Origin: Thermoplasmata archaeon
GTDB taxonomy: Archaea > Thermoplasmatota > Thermoplasmata > Thermoplasmatales > Thermoplasmataceae
Reading direction: 5' to 3'
Assembly: GCA_021826795.1 (NCBI GenBank)
Contig: JAKAYM010000106.1
Coordinates: 1-6,560 of the forward strand
Length of the DNA: 6,560 bases
Both the position numbers and the translations under genes were made by a program. This document shows, one piece after another, positions 1 through 5,421 of the stretch (within the stretch, counting starts at the first letter, position 1; every line of letters begins with the position of its first letter). The notes below the pieces were generated by a model. That model ran no database searches and was not told where the DNA came from. It was given only the letters and a program-made list of their open reading frames with translations.

Positions 1-705
1 TTGAAAAGTGATACCGACGGATTATATAATTTGCTTCGCGCACCGGAAATTTACGGCACATCGCTTAGCACCATATTAATATCCATGGAAAATCCATTCA
101 GTTATATGGAGAGAAAATACGGAATCATGGTTGAGTTGAAATTTAATAAATACAGTGGTACTGAAATATATAGAATTATATCGGAAAGAGCCACATTATC
201 ACTTGAAAATGGAACATATAACGATTCCATATTAAAATACATTTCAGACATATCAGCTCCTGTGGGCAGTGCCAGATTTGCCATAGAGCTTCTGCAGAAG
301 GCAGCGTATATGGCAGAATATCGTTTATCAGGATCCATAGAAAATGATGATGTACGATCTGCGGTATCTCTCATAAATCCATATATAACAGAAAGTAAAT
401 TATCACTTCTTGATAAAAAGGAACTTCTTGTCCTGCTATCTATCTGCAGTCTTCTAGGGGATAAACTTTCAGTGGATATGCATGCAGTGGAAAATCAGGT
501 AAAGTTAACAGGCGAATCATACAGCATGACTTTAAACAGGCCGGAAATATATAGAGTAATCAGGAAACTGGAAAGCCTGGATATCATATCATCTTCACTG
601 CAAAGCCGGGGCAATCGTTCCAGTGTTTCAAAGCACATATCAATAAATGACGTACCCGTATCTATTCTTTCAATTAAAATAAGGGATATTATTGCAAGAA
701 TTTGA
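1..705 (+). CDS. orc1: Orc1/Cdc6 replication initiator, C-terminal part (5' end outside window)
   Basis: AAA+ ATPase that binds origins and helps load MCM; some archaeal paralogs act as transcription regulators. Only 234 residues are present against about 380-420 for the family. The TTG at base 1 is probably an internal Leu codon, and Walker A and B lie to the left of the window. Visible in order: the sensor 1 strand (residues about 24-31, ILISMENP), the AAA+ lid with the sensor 2 motif GSAR (89-92, Arg92) and the helix after it, then a C-terminal winged helix (about 130-215). The wing is marked by SRGNRSSVSKHISI, which matches the basic SKGR-type wing of Orc1 proteins. It converges on the polymerase gene and their 3' ends overlap by 36 bp. 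Which paralog it is (origin initiator or Orc1-2-like regulator) cannot be told from this fragment. The family call is firm. Confidence 0.9.
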   Translation: MKSDTDGLYNLLRAPEIYGTSLSTILISMENPFSYMERKYGIMVELKFNKYSGTEIYRIISERATLSLENGTYNDSILKYISDISAPVGSARFAIELLQKAAYMAEYRLSGSIENDDVRSAVSLINPYITESKLSLLDKKELLVLLSICSLLGDKLSVDMHAVENQVKLTGESYSMTLNRPEIYRVIRKLESLDIISSSLQSRGNRSSVSKHISINDVPVSILSIKIRDIIARI

Positions 706-2583
706 AACAATAAAATCAAAGGGTTTGAATGCCCTTTCAAGAAGCCTGGAATAGTATTTCCTGTCAAAAAATTCTGTGCTGCCCAGTATAATATTATGGG
801 CTTTATCCATTACAATCCCTGAAACTGACATGCCAGGATATAATTCCCGTTCATATCCGATATTTTTCATGAGGTAATATGTAATATTCCTTACTGTATA
901 TTCCTCAATATGCCTGTTTATGCCAAACTGTATCCTGAAATCATCCATGTCAAAACCATCCATTTTCATATACTTTCTTTTCAGTTTATCAAGGTTCCCG
1001 GATTTCTCATGTAGCTGATTGAATTCACATTTTAAAATATTAAGGGCATCTTCCTGGAATTTTTTTACCAATTCAGGAGAATCCCTTCTGCGTATTTCTA
1101 TTCCCCTGACCTTGAATGTATTGTCAGTCCGGAGCCCTATGTATCTGTTTGCAGACCCTATCCCGTTATTCTGTGGCATGAACGCAATCCATTTGTAATG
1201 GGAGTCCACCACGATTGGTATCTGCGTTTTTTCAAAAATTTCATCCATAATTCTTTTTATACTACCATTGCCGGACAGCCATAGGGAATCCACAACGCCA
1301 TGTAAAACCCTGAAATTATTTTTCTCTGCTATTCTCATTGATTTTTTTATTATTTCCCTTCCAATGTATGTGATTTTTTCATGTACATCTATTCTGCCGA
1401 ATTTAGCATTTTTGTAGCCGGTATATCCGAAGGAATTGAGCAGAAGTGTTTTTAATGCTTTGTTCCGCTTTGAATATACATCAGATCTGCCACTTATGGC
1501 CTTATAAAATAATCTTCTTTCCAGCAAATCACGCAAAAAAGATGAAAGAAATGATGTTTTCTGCCCGGAAATACGTTCAGGCGATACACCGTAATTAACT
1601 ATTATGCCTGGGTACATTGAGGAAAAATCTATTTCATACACATTTTCATATACTCCAGGTTCCGGATTGAAAACAATGCCACCTGTATCAGCGCTGAAAA
1701 ATTCATAGGGTGTTTTTGGCATTTCATAATCATCCTTCCTGAATGGAATCAGTATTTTTCTTTTCAATGCTTCCTTAATTTCAACTGCTGATACCACGGT
1801 TCCGGGCGTTATTGAAGAAACCGTTTCAACAGGCATTAACGATAATCTGGAAAGCTCAAATATCCCGGAAAGGCCAGATTCTCTATAAATAAAAGAATCC
1901 ATATCTATACATATTCTATTTTTAATTTTTATTGTTCCCGGCATATACGAATGCCTGCCATAGGATTCAAAGGATTTCTCACGACCAAACCTGGCGCTGA
2001 TTATATAGCCATATCTTTTCATTTCATGGAGCAGGGTTATAAATTCCCCTGAATAATTCCTGTACACGATAATATCATTGTCTTCTATAGCCCTGTAAAC
2101 CTTCATGTATATATTATTGTTATATTCATTCCCATTAACTATAACAGATTTAATTTTTCCGTTTACTGCAACAGGGCATATTTCCACGCTGTTTATATTT
2201 ATATCTTCCTCATACAAATCTTTCAATCCATAAAACTCCAGATTTCTTGTTGCCATGAACCGTAAAATAACGTTAATGTCAGCATTGTATATCCTGAGCC
2301 TGTATCCGAATGCCTGTTCTATTCTGGCCACAAGGTCCTGAATTTTGGATGGTTTTAAGTATATCTGTATCCCGTTATTCAGGCTATAAATATCGTCCAT
2401 TTGAGTATACCTGTAAATATAATTTGTTGCATCCAGGCTTTTTTCAAGCAAATTAAGATCGTAACCATCCCCGGAAACGAATATCCAGGTGCGGTTATTG
2501 AATGATTTTTTTACTATTTTCCCCGAACTGTAATACCATAGATATATCTTATCAGAACCAGTGGCGTTTATTATCCTGTCCAT
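670..2583 (-). CDS. polB2: Family B DNA polymerase, archaeal PolB2/Dpo2 type, probable translesion polymerase
   Basis: A 637-aa template-directed DNA polymerase, shorter than replicative PolB1/PolB3 (about 770-900 aa). Palm motif A is DFSSMYPGII (319-328; catalytic D319, steric-gate Y324). The fingers carry R357 and K361 in LLERRLFYK. Motif B keeps K378 but reads KTLLLNSFG, so the usual Asn of KxxxN is L382. Motif C is HGVVDS (428-433): the first Asp of DTD is Val, while the second, metal-binding Asp is kept as D432. The thumb has the RGIEIRRRD stretch (493-501). In the N-terminal half the exonuclease motifs are lost: Exo I reads SVE (132-134), Exo II reads YRNYSGEF (174-181), and no Exo III YxxxD is seen. 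No PCNA-binding QxxLxxFF is seen at the C terminus. Last gene of a three-gene operon; its ATG lies inside the upstream gene (32-bp overlap, weak purine-rich leader), suggesting coupled translation. PolB2 of Sulfolobus is known as a damage-induced, error-prone polymerase; that role here is inferred. Confidence 0.88.
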   Translation of the reverse strand: MDRIINATGSDKIYLWYYSSGKIVKKSFNNRTWIFVSGDGYDLNLLEKSLDATNYIYRYTQMDDIYSLNNGIQIYLKPSKIQDLVARIEQAFGYRLRIYNADINVILRFMATRNLEFYGLKDLYEEDININSVEICPVAVNGKIKSVIVNGNEYNNNIYMKVYRAIEDNDIIVYRNYSGEFITLLHEMKRYGYIISARFGREKSFESYGRHSYMPGTIKIKNRICIDMDSFIYRESGLSGIFELSRLSLMPVETVSSITPGTVVSAVEIKEALKRKILIPFRKDDYEMPKTPYEFFSADTGGIVFNPEPGVYENVYEIDFSSMYPGIIVNYGVSPERISGQKTSFLSSFLRDLLERRLFYKAISGRSDVYSKRNKALKTLLLNSFGYTGYKNAKFGRIDVHEKITYIGREIIKKSMRIAEKNNFRVLHGVVDSLWLSGNGSIKRIMDEIFEKTQIPIVVDSHYKWIAFMPQNNGIGSANRYIGLRTDNTFKVRGIEIRRRDSPELVKKFQEDALNILKCEFNQLHEKSGNLDKLKRKYMKMDGFDMDDFRIQFGINRHIEEYTVRNITYYLMKNIGYERELYPGMSVSGIVMDKAHNIILGSTEFFDRKYYSRLLERAFKPFDFIVSNSCNNIPYFN

Positions 2584-2788
2584 TTCTCTCTATCTTTTTA
2601 TAAAGTTCCAGAATAATGGCTACTAAAAACTGATCCCTATCCCGTATATTGTTTGAGTGCTTCTCTGCCATGGAGAGAATCGTTTTCAGTGCTTCAATAT
2701 CTTCCATTTTCATATAGGTGCGCATGGAAAGTATCTCCTCCTCAATAGATTTTACATACTCACGGGACGACTGTGTGTTTCTGCCCAT
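2552..2788 (-). CDS. Small helical protein of unknown function in the polB2 operon
   Basis: I do not recognise a family. The 78-residue product is highly charged and reads as two amphipathic helices (about residues 9-43 and 48-69) joined by a short NNIRD turn, with a basic tail ending KRHWF. No Cys pair, P-loop, signal peptide or membrane segment is visible. The ATG lies 3 nt after the stop of the 129-aa gene and is preceded, 6 nt upstream, by GGTG (2795-2798), a good match to the archaeal Shine-Dalgarno core. Its last 32 bp overlap the start of polB2. Tight packing between the two others argues that it is a real gene acting with the polymerase, perhaps as an adaptor or DNA-binding subunit. 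Small genes also occur in the dpo2 operon of Sulfolobales as I recall; homology to those is untested. Confidence 0.75.
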   Translation of the reverse strand: MGRNTQSSREYVKSIEEEILSMRTYMKMEDIEALKTILSMAEKHSNNIRDRDQFLVAIILELYKKIERNGQDNKRHWF

Positions 2789-2791
2789 ATA

Positions 2792-3181
2792 TTACACCAT
2801 GATATTCCCGTTCACTGTTTCTTTGCCGACGATTTCCAGTATTACGGTACTGCTATTATATACTGATTTATCAATAACTGTATGCAGTTCATCTATTACA
2901 TTCATGCTCCAGGAATCAAATATAAATGATGAAATTATTATAATATACCTTTCAATGCTATTTTCTACTAATATCCTTTCCAGCTGGTACGGTGTTAAAA
3001 TCCGCTGAATTTTTACGTGGTACTTTAAAATTCCACGGTCAATTCTAATCCCATCAGATATCAGGGCTCTGGTGATACCATATTTCTCTATTTCCTCATT
3101 TATACGTATGTTTTCTCTATTTATTACCTTGAAATATCCCATACGGTAAAAATAATAATTCTGGAAAAATAGTTTTAGCAT
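2792..3181 (-). CDS. Putative P-loop-less RecA/RadB-like protein, first gene of the polB2 operon
   Basis: A 129-aa protein with no certain family. Residues about 36-115 read like the second half of a RecA/RadA/RadB core. A strand ends in a polar turn (ALISDG, 39-44), then comes a strand with a following helix (VKIQRILTPYQLERILVE, about 56-73), and a strong hydrophobic strand IIIISSFIFD (79-88) sits where Walker B falls in RadB (LIVVDS). A helix and another strand, TVILEIVG (111-118), follow, in the place of the VVVTNQ strand. There is no Walker A, and the frame is closed upstream by an in-frame TAA with no earlier start, so it cannot be a full ATPase. The strand with the Walker B position has Ser instead of the usual Asp. 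Bacterial ImuA is a RecA-like partner of error-prone polymerases, which makes the resemblance meaningful in this operon. The fold is an inference by eye. Start: ATG 3181; ATG 3142 is the alternative. Confidence 0.7.
   Translation of the reverse strand: MLKLFFQNYYFYRMGYFKVINRENIRINEEIEKYGITRALISDGIRIDRGILKYHVKIQRILTPYQLERILVENSIERYIIIISSFIFDSWSMNVIDELHTVIDKSVYNSSTVILEIVGKETVNGNIMV
2795..2798 (-). promoter_or_regulatory. Shine-Dalgarno site of the 78-aa gene
   Basis: GGTG on the minus strand, ending 6 nt before the ATG at 2788, matches the core of the archaeal GGAGGTGATC ribosome-binding sequence. It overlaps the last codons of the 129-aa gene, GTG-TAA. It supports the ATG at 2788 as start. 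First-in-operon genes in this window lack such a site. Confidence 0.6.
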
Positions 3182-3186
3182 ACAGT

Positions 3187-3210
3187 GAAAAAATGAGAAA
3201 ATGAGAAATT
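3187..3210 (-). repeat. Three tandem 8-bp repeats with ANTTTC motifs upstream of the polB2 operon
   Basis: On the minus strand the octamers AATTTCTC, ATTTTCTC and ATTTTTTC follow each other without a gap and end 5 bp before the ATG at 3181. The first two contain exact copies of ANTTTC (plus-strand 3205-3210 and 3197-3202), spaced 8 bp. The third differs at the last base of the hexamer. ANTTTC is the promoter hexamer linked to Orc1-2-controlled DNA damage response genes in Sulfolobus. A regulatory role here is inference; such hexamers are common in AT-rich DNA, but the tandem arrangement is not. Confidence 0.5.
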
Positions 3211-3215
3211 AATTA
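3206..3215 (-). promoter_or_regulatory. Candidate TATA box of the polB2 operon
   Basis: Minus-strand TAATTAATTT is centred about 29 bp before the ATG at 3181, fitting a leaderless transcript, which would agree with the lack of any Shine-Dalgarno site there. An alternative TATA-like stretch (ATAAAATTAT) lies at 3231-3240 and would give a leader of roughly 30 nt. The gap to the upstream cyclophilin gene is only 70 bp, so read-through is also possible. Confidence 0.35.
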
Positions 3216-3251
3216 CAGGTATCTGTTATGATAATTTTATGGAAAATAATG

Positions 3252-3707
3252 TTATTTGATATAAGCCTTCTTTATTACAATTTTTTCCAGGGGCTTATCG
3301 TTTCTATCCCTTTTTGCCTTACTGATCTTATCTGCAACATCCATACCCTTGACAACTTTTCCAAAAACAGGGTGCATTTTGTCGAGATAATTATTGTCAA
3401 CCACGTTTATGAAAAACTGCGAACCGCCAGTGTTAGGCCCAGCATTTGCCATTGCTATGGTGCCCCTGCTGTTTTTATTATTCTTCGTAAATTCATCCTT
3501 GATTTTATACCCAGGACCGCCCATGCCGGTTCCAGTTGGGTCGCCTCCCTGAATCATAAAGTCAGGTATTACCCTGTGGAATATGGTATTATTATAAAAA
3601 CCCTGTTCAACCAGTTTTTTAAAGTTGCCTGTGGTAACGGGCATGTCCTTATCAAATAGCTCGATTTCTATGGTTCCCATATTTGTCTCAAGTACTGCTA
3701 CTACCAT
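3252..3707 (-). CDS. Cyclophilin-type peptidyl-prolyl cis-trans isomerase
   Basis: A single-domain cytoplasmic cyclophilin of 151 aa that speeds cis-trans isomerisation of proline bonds and assists folding. The signature [14 protein letters not shown] spans residues 43-56, with catalytic R45, F50 and Q53. The second active-site block, [15 protein letters not shown] (85-99), follows, then the HPVFG segment with H112. The position of human CypA Trp121, which contacts cyclosporin, is Tyr107. No signal peptide or extra domain is seen. I chose the ATG at 3707 and not the in-frame TTG at 3725, because a TATA box at 3728-3735 sits about 25 bp before this ATG and would leave no room for a transcript starting at the TTG. 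It is followed after 70 bp by the polB2 operon on the same strand, with no strong terminator between them; a functional link is not implied. Confidence 0.95.
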   Translation of the reverse strand: MVVAVLETNMGTIEIELFDKDMPVTTGNFKKLVEQGFYNNTIFHRVIPDFMIQGGDPTGTGMGGPGYKIKDEFTKNNKNSRGTIAMANAGPNTGGSQFFINVVDNNYLDKMHPVFGKVVKGMDVADKISKAKRDRNDKPLEKIVIKKAYIK

Positions 3708-3727
3708 ACGGTTGGATATTATCAATA

Positions 3728-3735
3728 ATTATATA
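3728..3735 (-). promoter_or_regulatory. TATA box of the cyclophilin gene
   Basis: Minus-strand TATATAAT is centred about 25 bp upstream of the ATG at 3707. The spacing fits an archaeal promoter whose transcript begins at or next to the start codon (leaderless). It decides the start of the cyclophilin gene. Confidence 0.65.
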
Positions 3736-3921
3736 GTTTTCCACAAAGAGTTGTAACTTTATATTATTGTGACTAATGTGCTATAAATTAATATTATATA
3801 TTACTTTATTAAAAGTGGGTATATTTACTATGAAGTTTGTAGTATTATATTTATAAGCTACCAAAAATATCAGTCTATAAATGTTCTAATATTTAAAAAT
3901 TATTATAAAAAATAAGTTAAA
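3736..3921. other. AT-rich divergent intergenic region
   Basis: Most of the 243-bp gap between two divergent genes. It contains several further TATA-like stretches (CTATAAAT at 3781 and 3875) and a weak dyad AGTT-GT-AACT near 3749-3758. I see no reading frame longer than a few codons, no tRNA-like fold and no strong repeat. It most likely serves as promoter spacing only. Confidence 0.5.
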
Positions 3922-3927
3922 TATAAA
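3922..3927 (+). promoter_or_regulatory. TATA box of the MFS transporter gene
   Basis: TATAAA within TTAAATATAAATAC is centred about 26 bp before the ATG at 3951, the spacing expected for a leaderless archaeal mRNA. No Shine-Dalgarno sequence precedes that ATG. Confidence 0.65.
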
Positions 3928-3931
3928 TACA

Positions 3932-3941
3932 ATTACGTAAT
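3932..3941. promoter_or_regulatory. 10-bp perfect palindrome, possible operator
   Basis: ATTACGTAAT is self-complementary and lies between the TATA box and the start codon of the transporter gene (-19 to -10 from the ATG). A dimeric repressor bound there would block transcription start. No regulator is visible in the window, so this stays a candidate. Confidence 0.3.
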
Positions 3942-3950
3942 ATAAAATCT

Positions 3951-5360
3951 ATGATAGGCAGTGATACATATTCTGTTCTGGATAATGCAAAGGTAGGGAA
4001 GTTCCAGAGAAGGCTTGCTGTGACTGCTGCACTGGGCCCATTTACTGACGCATTCAACGAGTTCGGCGCATCCATATCCCTTATAGCTGTGGGAATACTG
4101 TTCCATCTTCCGGCAGTTCTGGTAGCTGCTGCAACAGCAGCTTACTGGGTCGGTGTGGCAGGTGGGGCAATATTCGGTGGTATAGCATCGGATGCAATAG
4201 GCAGAAAGCAGATATTTCTGTATGATACTATCGGTATGGCCGTTTTCGCCGTTCTAAGCGCTGTTTCTACAGGATATATAACATATTTCCTCACAAGACT
4301 TGCACTGGGAGTATTTATAGGAATGGATTATGCGGCCGCCGTCCCTCTTCTGGCTGAGTATTCTCCATCGAAGAGGAGAGGTGGGCTTTTATCCACTGAA
4401 AAACTATTTTTCATGTTTGGAACAATTGCAACTGTTGTAATAGGAATGGCATTTACATATTATGTGGGAGTTCTACTTGCATGGAGATATGATTTCCTTA
4501 TAGCGGCTGTTCCTGCAATAATCCTGTTTGGTTTGAGATTTGACATGCCCGCCTCATTGAGATGGGCAAAAGCATCTGGAAGAAAGGATCTTATACCGAA
4601 AATACTGAAAAAACTCCACAGGGAGGGCATAGATATAGATCCTGAAACCATAAAAATTGATGAACCACAATCGATTATGGAAAATATACATGAATTTTTC
4701 AACGCAAAAAACAAAAAGACAGTTGCATATATATTCTGGATCGGTGCAGCCTATGCATTAACCGTTAATCTTGTAAGTGTTTACGCAAGTACAGTGCTTG
4801 AAGGATTGGGCGCCTCAGCGTTCTTTGCAGAGGAGGGAACACTGATAATTGATATAGTTGGTACATTTGGTGTTGTACTGACACTTATTGTTGTTGACCG
4901 GATAGGCAGGCGTTTAATGGGCCTTTTCGGATTTGTACTGGGGGCGATACCTCTGGCTGTGCTGATAGTTGCAGAGATATACCATGCTATGACCATACCG
5001 CTGGTAATAGCCATGTTCGGATTATTCTTCTTCATAAATGTCGGTCTGGTGGGAACGCTGCAGTACTTACCTGCTGCCGAAGTATCAACAACAAAATCCA
5101 GGGGACTGGCCGTTGGCTGGGAAAAACTATTTGAATTCGGTCTGGCATTGCCCGCCCTAACGTTGTATGCGTTTATCGGATTATTTTACTCTTTCATATA
5201 TGATACAATCATGGTTATCATAGGAGGAATCGTACTGTACCTGCTATCCTTTGAAACCAAGGATAAAACACTGGAAGCAAATGCAATGCGTGCTGAGGGC
5301 CAAATGAAATCTCAAGAACGAACATCAAGGAGAATTGAAGAAACAAAAAAGGCTGATTAA
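3951..5360 (+). CDS. Major facilitator superfamily transporter, sugar-porter-like
   Basis: A 469-aa secondary transporter with about 12 membrane helices in two halves. Family marks in order: the loop 2-3 motif GGIASDAIGRKQ (76-87); the TM4-5 region with R116, acidic D126 and E136, and PSKRRG (138-143); a degenerate PESPRW-type motif, MPASLRWAKASGR (199-211), after TM6; a cytoplasmic linker (about 212-256); the second-half loop motif DRIGRR (316-321); and ETKDKTLE (435-442), equivalent to the PETKG motif that closes sugar porters. The tail (445-469) is highly charged and cytoplasmic. These marks point to the sugar porter or related organic-acid/metabolite:H+ symporter branch; substrate and direction cannot be read from the sequence. 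It has its own TATA box and an oligo-T terminator, so it is probably monocistronic. The ATG at 3951 is set by promoter spacing. Confidence 0.92.
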   Translation: MIGSDTYSVLDNAKVGKFQRRLAVTAALGPFTDAFNEFGASISLIAVGILFHLPAVLVAAATAAYWVGVAGGAIFGGIASDAIGRKQIFLYDTIGMAVFAVLSAVSTGYITYFLTRLALGVFIGMDYAAAVPLLAEYSPSKRRGGLLSTEKLFFMFGTIATVVIGMAFTYYVGVLLAWRYDFLIAAVPAIILFGLRFDMPASLRWAKASGRKDLIPKILKKLHREGIDIDPETIKIDEPQSIMENIHEFFNAKNKKTVAYIFWIGAAYALTVNLVSVYASTVLEGLGASAFFAEEGTLIIDIVGTFGVVLTLIVVDRIGRRLMGLFGFVLGAIPLAVLIVAEIYHAMTIPLVIAMFGLFFFINVGLVGTLQYLPAAEVSTTKSRGLAVGWEKLFEFGLALPALTLYAFIGLFYSFIYDTIMVIIGGIVLYLLSFETKDKTLEANAMRAEGQMKSQERTSRRIEETKKAD

Positions 5361-5361
5361 C

Positions 5362-5377
5362 TTTATTTTTTTGTTTT
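5362..5377 (+). terminator. Oligo-T terminator after the MFS gene
   Basis: Immediately after the stop codon the sequence runs TTTATTTTTTTGTTTT, with T7 (5366-5372) and T4 blocks. Archaeal RNA polymerase terminates at such T-tracts without a hairpin. It separates the transporter from the following gene. Confidence 0.6.
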
Positions 5378-5394
5378 ATTCATATTAATAATTC

Positions 5395-5402
5395 TTAAAT
5401 AT
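5395..5402 (+). promoter_or_regulatory. TATA box of the dehydrogenase gene
   Basis: TTAAATAT is centred about 24 bp before the ATG at 5422, again fitting a leaderless transcript. An earlier in-frame ATG at 5401 is closed by a TAA five codons later, so it cannot be the start. Confidence 0.5.
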
Positions 5403-5421
5403 GTATGAGGTATTTTAAAGA

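Noticed and set aside
618..629. TTCCAGTGTTTC, resembling the core of an archaeal origin recognition box (TTCCAGTGGAAA)
   Set aside because: Only the first 8 bases match, it is inside the orc1 coding region, and no second copy or AT-rich unwinding element lies nearby. Other TTCCAG matches (3284, 3522) are also in coding sequence.
670..2583. PolB as part of a casposon, virus or protein-primed element
   Set aside because: Only about 50 residues separate motifs A and B, so the protein-priming TPR insertions are absent. No Cas1, integrase, terminal inverted repeat or capsid gene is present, and the context is chromosomal.
2657..3008. Open frames of 69 and 96 codons on the plus strand
   Set aside because: They overlap the polB2 operon antisense, give low-complexity hydrophobic translations and lack ribosome sites.
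3228..3659. A 143-codon open frame on the plus strand antisense to the cyclophilin gene
   Set aside because: It is a mirror of the strongly conserved cyclophilin frame, has no recognisable domain and no promoter of its own.
3708..3725. Longer cyclophilin starting at TTG 3725
   Set aside because: The extra six residues are not family-like and the TTG is only 3 bp from the TATA box, so it could not be in the transcript.
3736..3921. Possible small RNA or small gene in the AT-rich intergenic region
   Set aside because: No GC-rich stem, tRNA-like fold or frame above a few codons was seen; composition alone explains the TATA-like repeats.
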